Positions 18,291 to 25,609 of a stretch of 64,000 nt of DNA are shown piece after piece; the first letter of the stretch is position 1; the number at the start of each line of letters is the position of its first letter. Made by a program: the position numbers and the translations under genes. The stretch covers positions 8,432,001 to 8,496,000 of the forward strand of contig NZ_CP108414.1 in the NCBI RefSeq assembly GCF_035978755.1, written 5' to 3'. This stretch comes from Streptomyces sp. NBC_01298. Its GTDB lineage: Bacteria > Actinomycetota > Actinomycetes > Streptomycetales > Streptomycetaceae. Under the pieces are notes generated by a model. The model saw only the letters and a program-made list of their open reading frames with translations, ran no database searches and had not been told where the DNA came from.

Positions 18291-19375
18291 CGGGCCCCGG
18301 CGCGCGCACCGGCCCGGCCCCGGCCCGAGCCACCGGGCTTGCCGAAACCACCTCCGAAACCACCTCCGAATCCACCTCCGAATCCACCTCCGGGCCCGCC
18401 ATCGGCACGGGTGAACCCGCCACCGGCCCCGAGGCCCCCACCGGAGGGGACCTCGCCCGCCGGGCCACCGCCGACCCGCTCTTCCGCCTGGTCGCCTACG
18501 CCCTGGAGGCCGCGCACGGCCGGCCCTCGGCCGCGGTCTGGAGCGCCCCGTACACCTTCCACCTGGGCTCCCCGGGCCTCGTCGCCGCGGCCGGCTGGCC
18601 GGTGGCGGCCGCGGCGGCCCCGCGCACGGACGGGCTCGTACGGCTGAGCTCCCTGGCCCACCCGGCGGACGGCTGCGACCTGCCGCTGACCCTCTCCGGG
18701 CCGCAGCCCGCCACCCCGGCCTGGGCCGCCGGCCCGTACGCCCTGCTGCGCGCGCTGGCCCGGGCCGGGTACGGCAGGGGCGGGACCGACCTGCACGTGC
18801 AGGGCTCCCTCACCGCGGCCGCCGGGCTGGCCACGGAGGAGGCCGCGGCCTGTGCGATCGCGCTCGCGGTGGCCGACGTCCACACACCGCCGGGCGAGGA
18901 CCCGGACCGGGCGGGGCTCGCCCGGCTGCTGGCGCAGGCGCTGCCGGACGGCGACGACGCCCTGCGCCGGGGCGCCCTCTTCGCCCGCCCGGGCAGGGCC
19001 CTGCTGCTCGGCCACGGCACGCCCCGGCCGGAGCCCCGTCGGCGACGCCAGCGGTACGTGGTCTTCGACCCCGCCGCGTCGGGGGCCCGACTGGTGCTGC
19101 TGGCCCTGCGGCCGACCTCGGAGCTCGTGCTCGGCGACGGCACGCAGGACCGTACGGCCGAACTGGCCCGGGCCGTCGCGTGCGCCCGCCGGGCCGGGGC
19201 CCTGAGCGCCTGGCCGCCCGGGCAGCGACCGGGGCGCAGCGTCCTGGTTCTGCTGCCCGAGGCCCGGCTGGCCGCGGTGCGGGCGGCGGTCGCGGAGGAC
19301 TTCCGCGACCGGGCCCTGCCCGTGCCCCGGTTCCTGAACATCACCGTCGCGGGCGCGGCCCGCCGCGAGGCGTGA
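18287..19375 (+). CDS. Galactokinase-like (GHMP family) protein with degenerate motifs
   Basis: A 362-residue protein starting at a GTG that overlaps the previous stop (GTGA). The overall plan follows galactokinase: WSAPYTFHLGSPG aligns with the sugar-binding N-terminal motif, GSLTAAAGLATEEAAAC (about 172-188) sits where the GHMP ATP loop should be, ALLLGHG and a YVVFDPAASGA strand follow, and the C-terminus FLNITVAGAARREA closely resembles the terminal motif of Streptomyces galactokinases. The catalytic signatures (GEHTDY and the GLSSSA loop) are lost or altered. Residues 15-45 are Thr/Ser/Glu-rich. It could be an inactive sugar-binding partner of the glycosyltransferase, or a divergent kinase. 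The homology is my reading of motifs, not a search result. Confidence 0.6.
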   Translation: MTGPGARTGPAPARATGLAETTSETTSESTSESTSGPAIGTGEPATGPEAPTGGDLARRATADPLFRLVAYALEAAHGRPSAAVWSAPYTFHLGSPGLVAAAGWPVAAAAAPRTDGLVRLSSLAHPADGCDLPLTLSGPQPATPAWAAGPYALLRALARAGYGRGGTDLHVQGSLTAAAGLATEEAAACAIALAVADVHTPPGEDPDRAGLARLLAQALPDGDDALRRGALFARPGRALLLGHGTPRPEPRRRRQRYVVFDPAASGARLVLLALRPTSELVLGDGTQDRTAELARAVACARRAGALSAWPPGQRPGRSVLVLLPEARLAAVRAAVAEDFRDRALPVPRFLNITVAGAARREA

Positions 19376-19446
19376 GACCGCACCCCCGGGTCCCGACACC
19401 GGTCCCGACCCCGAGCCGCACCACTGATCACGAGGAGGAACCACCC

Positions 19447-20781
19447 ATGCCCCTCCGTCCCCCGACCACAGCGAGCACGAGTCCGGGCACGAGCCCGGGT
19501 CCGACCGCACGCGCGAGACACCGGGCCCACCGGTCCGCCCTGGTCGCCGGCATCGGCACCCTCGGCGCCCTGGGCCTGCTGGGCGCCTTCACCATCGCCA
19601 ACTCCCAGGCCGCCGAAAGCGGTTCCGCGTCCACAGCGGCCGCGGCCGCGCTGCCGGCGTACGACCACGTGGTCGTCGTCGTGTACGAGAACAAGCAGTA
19701 CGGCGAGATCATGGGCAGCGCCAACGCCCCGTACATCAACCAGCTCGCGGGCGGCGGCGCGAGCCTGACCGGAATGAAGGCGCTGACCCACCCCAGCCAG
19801 CCGAACTACTTCAACCTCTTCTCCGGCGCCACCCAGGGGATCACCGGAGACGGCTGCTACACCCCGCAGTCGATGACCGCGCCCAACCTCGGCCAGGAGC
19901 TGATCGCGGCCGGCAAGACCTTCACGACGTACAACGAGGACCTGCCGAGCGAGGGTTCCACGGCGTGCACCAACGGCCAGTACGCCCAGAAGCACAACCC
20001 GTGGTTCGCCTTCAAGAACGTACCGCTCAACACCGGGAAGACCTGGGCACAGTTCCCGCAGAACAACTTCGCGGCCCTGCCGAACCTGTCCTTCGTCGTC
20101 CCCAACCAGTGCAACGACATGCACTCCTGCTCGGTCGGCACGGGGGACACCTGGACGAAGAACAACATCGACGCCTACGCGCAGTGGGCGAAGGCCAACA
20201 ACAGCCTGCTGGTGCTGACGTGGGACGAGGACAACTACCTCGGCTCCAACCAGATCGCCACGGTCTTCTACGGCGCGAACGTCAAGACGGGCACCTACGC
20301 CACCGCCTTCAACCACCACCACCTGCTGCGCACCTTCGAGGACCTGTTCGGCACGGCGACGCACGCCGGGAACGCCGCCAACGTCCAGCCGATCAGCGAG
20401 GTGTTCGCCGCCACGAACCCCACTCCGACACCCACGCCCACGCCCACGCCCACGCCCACGCCGACGCCGACTCCGACGCCCAGTCCCACGCCGACTCCCA
20501 CCTCGACGCCGACCCCTGGTGACCTGAAGCTGGTCAACCCCGGCCCGCAAGCCTGCAAGTTCAACCAGAACTGCACCATCCAGCTCACCACCACAGGTGG
20601 CAACCCCCCCGTCCGCTACACCGCCACCGCACTCCCCTGGGGCCTCACCCTCGACGCCACCACCGGCCGCATCACCGGCAAACCCTGGGCCACCGGAACC
20701 CTCCAGATCACCGCCACCGCCACCGACACCACCCCGACCACCGCCACCACCACCTTCCCCCTCACCCTCACCTGGTTCTAA
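19447..20781 (+). CDS. Secreted phosphoesterase (PF04185-type) with Pro/Thr linker and C-terminal Ig-like domain
   Basis: A 444-residue exported protein. Start ATG 19447 has GAGGAGG upstream; the N-terminus carries basic residues and a hydrophobic stretch ending near the ANSQAAES cleavage region. The catalytic domain (about 60-320) shows VVVYENKQY, THPSQPNYFN, LTWDEDNY and NHHHLLRTFEDLFG, as in the acid-phosphatase/phospholipase-C phosphoesterase family. A Pro-Thr repeat (nt 20420-20517) links to a roughly 85-residue Ig-like domain (LPWGLTLDATTGRITG). It follows the synthase operon by 71 bases and may hydrolyse a phosphorylated intermediate outside the cell or scavenge phosphate; the link to the cluster is only positional. 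Confidence 0.85.
   Translation: MPLRPPTTASTSPGTSPGPTARARHRAHRSALVAGIGTLGALGLLGAFTIANSQAAESGSASTAAAAALPAYDHVVVVVYENKQYGEIMGSANAPYINQLAGGGASLTGMKALTHPSQPNYFNLFSGATQGITGDGCYTPQSMTAPNLGQELIAAGKTFTTYNEDLPSEGSTACTNGQYAQKHNPWFAFKNVPLNTGKTWAQFPQNNFAALPNLSFVVPNQCNDMHSCSVGTGDTWTKNNIDAYAQWAKANNSLLVLTWDEDNYLGSNQIATVFYGANVKTGTYATAFNHHHLLRTFEDLFGTATHAGNAANVQPISEVFAATNPTPTPTPTPTPTPTPTPTPTPSPTPTPTSTPTPGDLKLVNPGPQACKFNQNCTIQLTTTGGNPPVRYTATALPWGLTLDATTGRITGKPWATGTLQITATATDTTPTTATTTFPLTLTWF
20420..20517 (+). repeat. Hexanucleotide repeat coding for the Pro-Thr linker of the phosphoesterase
   Basis: Repeats of cccacg, ccgacg and ccgact encode alternating Pro-Thr between the catalytic and Ig-like domains. Such linkers are common in secreted actinomycete enzymes. 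Confidence 0.85.
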
Positions 20782-20792
20782 AGGAGGCACCC

Positions 20793-22049
20793 GTGTACCT
20801 GTCGACCAGCCGTGCGGCGGACATCGCCGCGGACTTTCCCGCTCCGAAGGGACCCCTGCGGGCCGTCCCCGGCACGGTGCTCGCCCTCGGCATGGTCAGC
20901 CTGGTCACGGACGTCTCCGCCGAGATGGTCACCGCCGTCCTGCCGCTGTACCTGGTGGCCGGACTCGGGATGTCCCCGCTCGCCTTCGGCGCCCTGGACG
21001 GACTGAACCAGGGCGCCACCGCCCTGCTGCGCCTCCTGGGCGGACGGGTCTCGGACCGCACCCAGCGCCGCAAGCTCGTCGCGGGCACCGGCTACGCGAT
21101 CTCCGCCGCCTGCAAGGCGGCCCTGCTCGCGGTCACCACGCCCTGGTCGGTGGCGGCGGTGCTCGCCGCCGACCGGACCGGCAAGGGCCTGCGCACCGCC
21201 CCGCGCGACGCGCTGATCTCGCTGTCCTGCCCGCCGGGGGAGCAGGGCCGCGCCTTCGGCGTGCACCGCGCGCTGGACACGGCCGGGGCCCTGCTGGGGC
21301 CGCTGGCCGCGTTCGGCGTGCTGTGGGTGGCGGTGGACGGGTACGAGGCCGTCTTCACCGTGAGCTGCTGCCTCGCGGTGCTGGGCGTGCTGCTCCTGGC
21401 GCTGTTCGTACGGGAGAGCCCCGCGCCCGCGCCGGCTGCCGGGCCGCCCTCGGCCCGGACCCTCCTGCGGATCCCGGGCCTGCGGCGGCTCTGCCTGACC
21501 GCCGCCGTGCTCGGCCTGTTCACCGTCGGGGACGCGTTCCTCTACCTCCTGCTCCAGCGGCGCCTGGAACTGCCGCCCGCCTGGTTCCCGCTGCTGCCGG
21601 TCGCCACCGCGGCCGTGTTCCTGCTCGCCGCCCTGCCCATCGGCCGGCTCGCCGACCGGCTGGGCCGCCGCCGGGTCTTCCTCGGCGGGCACCTGCTCCT
21701 GCTCGGCGCCTGCCTGCTGCTCCTGGCCCCGCTGCCGCCCGGGCCGGTGCTCGTGTGCGGGGTCCTCGGCCTGCTCGGCCTGTTCTACGCGGCCACCGAC
21801 GGGGTGCTGATGGCAGCGGCCGGGCCGCTGCTGCCCCCGGAGCTGCGCACCACCGGGCTGGCGGTGCTCCAGACGGCGCAGGCCCTGGCGCGGTTCGCGG
21901 GCTCCCTGCTCTTCGGCGCGGCCTGGACCCTGTGGGGACCGGGTCCGGCGCTGGCCGCGACGGCCGGCGGACTGCTGCTGGCCCTCACCCTGACGACCGC
22001 CTTCGCGGGCCGCGGCCCGGCCCCGGGGGAGGAGTCCCCCGAGGGGTGA
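20793..22049 (+). CDS. MFS transporter
   Basis: A 418-residue major facilitator with about 12 hydrophobic segments and the loop signatures RVSDRTQRRK between helices 2 and 3 and RLADRLGRRR at the corresponding C-terminal-half position. GTG 20793 follows an AAGGAGG ribosome-binding site that directly abuts the phosphoesterase stop codon, so the two genes are probably co-transcribed. It is a candidate exporter for the product of the upstream synthase cluster, although the sequence does not reveal the substrate. It ends nine bases before the convergent MFS gene with no hairpin between. Confidence 0.88.
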   Translation: MYLSTSRAADIAADFPAPKGPLRAVPGTVLALGMVSLVTDVSAEMVTAVLPLYLVAGLGMSPLAFGALDGLNQGATALLRLLGGRVSDRTQRRKLVAGTGYAISAACKAALLAVTTPWSVAAVLAADRTGKGLRTAPRDALISLSCPPGEQGRAFGVHRALDTAGALLGPLAAFGVLWVAVDGYEAVFTVSCCLAVLGVLLLALFVRESPAPAPAAGPPSARTLLRIPGLRRLCLTAAVLGLFTVGDAFLYLLLQRRLELPPAWFPLLPVATAAVFLLAALPIGRLADRLGRRRVFLGGHLLLLGACLLLLAPLPPGPVLVCGVLGLLGLFYAATDGVLMAAAGPLLPPELRTTGLAVLQTAQALARFAGSLLFGAAWTLWGPGPALAATAGGLLLALTLTTAFAGRGPAPGEESPEG

Positions 22050-22058
22050 GGGGCGGGG

Positions 22059-23243
22059 TCAGGCCGGCGCCCCGCTCGGCTGCGGCTCCTCCTTCGCGGC
22101 CCGCCGCCGCAGGGCGTCCTCGTCCGTGTCCGCGTCGTAGGAGATCAGCTTCGGCAACACGGCGGCCAGCAGCGCCACCGAGGCCACGCAAGCCAGTCCG
22201 CCGCTCCAGAAGGCCGTGCGCGTGCCCGTCCAGCCGGCCATCGCACCCGCGCGGGCCTGGCCGAGCTGCGGGCCGACGGTGTACGAGAGCACCTCGATGC
22301 CCGCGAGGCGGCCCCGCAGCTCCTCCGGGATCGTCTGGTTCCAGATCGTGGCGCGCCCCAGCCCGCTCAGCATGTCGCCCGCGCCGGCCACCGCGAGGCA
22401 CACCAGCACCAGCCAGATGTTCCCGGACCAGCCCGCGGCCGCGATGGCCAGCCCCCACACCGCCGCCCCGCAGACCACCAGCAGCCCGTGCCGGCGTACC
22501 CGCGAGGCCCAGCCGCTCGTCAGCCCCAGCACCAGCGAGCCCACCGCGCCCGCCGCGTACATCAGCCCCAGCGCCCACACCGCGTCGAGCTCGTCGGCGA
22601 GGAAGGGGAAGATGGCGTTCGGGAAGGCGAAGAGCATCGCCGCCATGTCCACGGCGTACGTCCCGAGCAGCACGGGCCGGCTCCACGCGTACCGGGCCCC
22701 CTCGGCGATCCCCCGCAGCGAGGGCCGCTCGGCGTCCCGGGCGGGCGGAGCCGGCCGCAGCCGCAGGCACAGCAGCACGGAGACGAGGAACCCGGCCACG
22801 GTGACCGCGTACGCGGACGCGTACCCGGCGTACGCGACGACCAGGCCGGCCACCGCGGGACCCGCGATGGCGCCGAACTGGTAGCGCAGCCCGTTCAGCG
22901 CGGCGGCGGCGGTCAGCTGGTCGTGCGGCACGATCCGCGCCATCAGCGAGTCCATGGCCGGCCGCTGCAGGCCGGTCAGCGCCGATACGCACGCCGCGAC
23001 CACGTACAGCGGCCAGAGCATCGGGGTCGGCAGGGCCGAGTTCACCAGCAGGATCAGGGCGAGCACCCCGAGCCCGGCCTCGGTCAGCAGGATCATCCGC
23101 CGACGGTCCACGGCGTCGGCGAGGGCGCCGCCGTAGAGGCCGAAGACCACCAGCGGGAGCAGTTCCACCAGGCCCATCGCACCGACCGCGAACGGCGAGT
23201 CCGTCATGTGCTTGATCTGCAGCGGCAGCGCGATCATGGCCAT
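22059..23243 (-). CDS. MFS transporter (enterobactin-exporter-like), 5' end uncertain
   Basis: A 394-residue reading frame of an MFS permease (GALADAVDRRR loop; ten or more hydrophobic helices). The ATG at 23243 lies inside the first helix: the same frame continues upstream without a stop and reads SRSRFASVLPD, then SSPDFRLLFYQGTVTYFGSF, which is normal MFS N-terminal sequence, but it holds no ATG, GTG or TTG. See the separate entry for 23244-23364. The C-terminus runs convergently into the preceding exporter. If translated only from 23243 the first transmembrane helix would be truncated. Confidence 0.8.
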   Translation of the reverse strand: MAMIALPLQIKHMTDSPFAVGAMGLVELLPLVVFGLYGGALADAVDRRRMILLTEAGLGVLALILLVNSALPTPMLWPLYVVAACVSALTGLQRPAMDSLMARIVPHDQLTAAAALNGLRYQFGAIAGPAVAGLVVAYAGYASAYAVTVAGFLVSVLLCLRLRPAPPARDAERPSLRGIAEGARYAWSRPVLLGTYAVDMAAMLFAFPNAIFPFLADELDAVWALGLMYAAGAVGSLVLGLTSGWASRVRRHGLLVVCGAAVWGLAIAAAGWSGNIWLVLVCLAVAGAGDMLSGLGRATIWNQTIPEELRGRLAGIEVLSYTVGPQLGQARAGAMAGWTGTRTAFWSGGLACVASVALLAAVLPKLISYDADTDEDALRRRAAKEEPQPSGAPA

Positions 23244-23364
23244 GAACGAGCCGAAGTAGGTGACCGTGCCCTGGTAGAACAGCAGCCGGAAGTCGGGGCT
23301 GGACCGCAGGGGGGAGAGGTCGGGCAGTACGGAAGCGAAACGGGATCTGCTCAGGAGGGGCCAT
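23244..23364 (-). other. Likely missing N-terminus of the MFS gene, out of frame with its ATG
   Basis: An ATG at 23364 lies one base out of frame with the MFS coding sequence. Removing one C from the four-C run at 23357-23360 (G on the + strand) would give MALLSRSRFASVLPD and join the permease frame at once. So either the gene has a one-base insertion, the assembly has an error, or translation starts at CTG 23354. The frame-consistent sequence is clearly protein-like. Confidence 0.55.
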
Positions 23365-23452
23365 CGTCGGCGGCGGACGGTCCGCGGGCAACCGATTTAC
23401 GGGCGATTCGCGGCGGTCCTGCGATCTCCCTTCGATCCTGCACAATCGGCGG

Positions 23453-25495
23453 ATGAGCGATGAAGACCCCTACCTCTGGTTGGAAGATGTCACCGGCGAG
23501 GCCGCCCTCTCCTGGGTGCGGGAACGCAATGAAGAAACGGTGTCCGCGCTGACCTCGGATCCCGGGTTCAAGGTGCTGGAGTCGGGGATCCGCGAGGTCT
23601 TGGACGACGACGGCAGGATCCCGTACGCGCGCCGCCGGGGACGCCACCTCTACAACTTCCGGCAGGACGCCGATCACGTGCGCGGTCTGTGGCGGCGCAC
23701 CACGCTGGAGGAGTACCGCGAGGAGCGGCCCGACTGGGAGCCGGTCCTGGACCTGGACGCGCTCGCCGAGGCGGAGGGGGAGAAGTGGGCCTGGGCGGGC
23801 GCCGCGGTCCTGGCTCCCGATCACCGCCACGCCCTGGTCATGCTGTCCAGGGACGGCGCGGACGCCTGTGTGGTGCGCGAGTTCGACCTGGAGGAGCGGG
23901 AGTTCGTCGCCGGCGGCTTCGAAGTCGCCGAGGCCAAGACCCGGATCGGCTGGATCGACCGGGACCGGGTCTGGATCGGCACGGACTTCGGTCCCGGTTC
24001 GATGTCCGCGTCCGGCTACCCCCTCCAGGTGCGCCGGTGGCGGCGGGGCACCCCCCTCGCGGAGGCGGAAACGGTCTACGAGGGCCGGTCCACCGACCTG
24101 TCCGCCTCCGGCTGGCACGACGACACACCCGGTTTCGAACGAGATTTCGTCCACCGCCAGATCGACTTCTGGAAGCAGGAACTGCTCCTCCTCCCCGGGG
24201 ACGGAACCCCGGATCCGGCGGCCGGACCCCAGAAGATCGACGTCCCCGACGACGCCAGTGCCTCCGTCCACCGCGAGTGGCTGATCGTCTCGCCGAAGTC
24301 GCCGTGGCTCGGCCACGCCGCGGGCAGCCTGCTCGCCTTCGACTTCGAGGCCTTCCGGGCGGGGGAGCGCGAGGCGGCGGTGCTCTTCACCCCGGACGAG
24401 CACACCGCCCTCGCGGGGTGGAGCTGGACCCGCCACCACCTGATCCTCACCACCAGCGCCGACGTCTCCTCCCGGCTGGAGATCCTGACCCCCGGGCCGG
24501 GCCCCGACGGCTGGAGCCGCACCCCGCTGTCCGGCGTACCGCCGCTGTCCACGGCCTCCGTCACCGGCACCGACCCGGACGTGAGCGACGAGTTCTTCCT
24601 GAACGTCTCGGGATACCTCCAGCCGTCCACCCTGTACCGGGGTACGGCCCCGGCGGGCGCCGACGAGACCGTCAAGCAGGGCCCGGCCCTCTTCGACACC
24701 GCCGGTCTCACGGTGCGCCAGTACTTCGCCCGCTCCGCGGACGGCACGCGGGTCCCGTACTTCGTCGTCGGACCCGAGGACCGCTCCGGCCCCGGCCCCA
24801 CCCTGCTCTACGGCTACGGCGGCTTCGAGGTCTCCATGGTCCCCGGCTACAGCGCCGTCACCGGCCGTGCCTGGCTCGCGCGCGGCGGAACCTACGTGGT
24901 GGCGGGCATCCGGGGCGGCCACGAGTACGGGCCGCGGTGGCACAAGGCCGCGCTCGGCGCGAACCGGGTCCGGGCCTACGAGGACTTCGCCGCCGTGGCC
25001 CGGGACCTCATCGCCCGGGACGTCACCACCCCCGCCCAGCTCGGCATCGAAGGCGGCAGCAACGGGGGACTGCTGATGGGCGCGATGCTCATCCGCGACC
25101 CCGAACTGTTCGGCGCGGTCGTCGCCCACGTACCGCTGCTGGACATGCTCCGCTTCCACAAGCTGCTCGCCGGAGCGAGCTGGATCGCCGAGTACGGGGA
25201 CCCCGACAGTCCGGCGGACCGGCCCCACCTGGAGCGGATCTCCCCGTACCACCAGGTCCGGACGGACGGGCCCCCGTACCCCCCGCTGCTCCTGCTGACC
25301 TCCACCCGCGACGACCGCGTCCACCCCGGACACGCCCGCAAGATGGCAGCCCGGCTGCGGGAGTCGGGGCACCCCGTCCTCTTCCACGAACACCTCGGCG
25401 GCGGCCACGCGGGCGCCACCGACCACGGCCAGACCGCCTTCAACGAGGCCCTGGTCCACACCTTCCTGTGGGAGCGGCTGACCCCGCAGCGGTGA
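23453..25495 (+). CDS. Prolyl oligopeptidase family serine peptidase (S9)
   Basis: A 680-residue S9 peptidase without a signal peptide, so cytoplasmic. The N-terminal 400 residues (starting DPYLWLEDV) form the beta-propeller that limits access to short peptides. The catalytic alpha/beta-hydrolase domain has LLYGYGGFEVS, the nucleophile Ser536 in GGSNGG, the Asp region STRDDRVHP and the His in GGGHAG. No Shine-Dalgarno is visible before the ATG, and a CACAAT hexamer ends seven bases upstream, compatible with a leaderless transcript. The 3' end passes directly into a 14-bp tandem repeat (25489-25572). Confidence 0.93.
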   Translation: MSDEDPYLWLEDVTGEAALSWVRERNEETVSALTSDPGFKVLESGIREVLDDDGRIPYARRRGRHLYNFRQDADHVRGLWRRTTLEEYREERPDWEPVLDLDALAEAEGEKWAWAGAAVLAPDHRHALVMLSRDGADACVVREFDLEEREFVAGGFEVAEAKTRIGWIDRDRVWIGTDFGPGSMSASGYPLQVRRWRRGTPLAEAETVYEGRSTDLSASGWHDDTPGFERDFVHRQIDFWKQELLLLPGDGTPDPAAGPQKIDVPDDASASVHREWLIVSPKSPWLGHAAGSLLAFDFEAFRAGEREAAVLFTPDEHTALAGWSWTRHHLILTTSADVSSRLEILTPGPGPDGWSRTPLSGVPPLSTASVTGTDPDVSDEFFLNVSGYLQPSTLYRGTAPAGADETVKQGPALFDTAGLTVRQYFARSADGTRVPYFVVGPEDRSGPGPTLLYGYGGFEVSMVPGYSAVTGRAWLARGGTYVVAGIRGGHEYGPRWHKAALGANRVRAYEDFAAVARDLIARDVTTPAQLGIEGGSNGGLLMGAMLIRDPELFGAVVAHVPLLDMLRFHKLLAGASWIAEYGDPDSPADRPHLERISPYHQVRTDGPPYPPLLLLTSTRDDRVHPGHARKMAARLRESGHPVLFHEHLGGGHAGATDHGQTAFNEALVHTFLWERLTPQR

Positions 25496-25572
25496 CTCCT
25501 GAGCGGTGACCCCGCAGCGGTGACCCCACAGCGGTGACTCCGCAGTGGTGACCGCGCCGCGGTGACCGCGCG
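25489..25572 (+). repeat. Six tandem 14-bp repeats starting at the peptidase stop codon
   Basis: Units read gcggtgactcctga, gcggtgaccccgca, gcggtgaccccaca, gcggtgactccgca, gtggtgaccgcgcc, gcggtgaccgcgcg. They resemble the last coding bases gcggctgaccccgca, so the array looks like an expansion of the gene's own 3' end. Confidence 0.85.
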
Positions 25573-25600
25573 GAGCTCCGGCCCGGTGCGCGCGGTCACC
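25561..25600. terminator. Hairpin between convergent peptidase and amine oxidase genes
   Basis: Perfect 12-bp arms ggtgaccgcgcg (25561-25572) and cgcgcggtcacc (25589-25600) with a 16-base loop lie between two converging stop codons. It is a plausible bidirectional terminator; its left arm is the last unit of the tandem repeat. Confidence 0.5.
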
Positions 25601-25609
25601 TCGGCGGGA

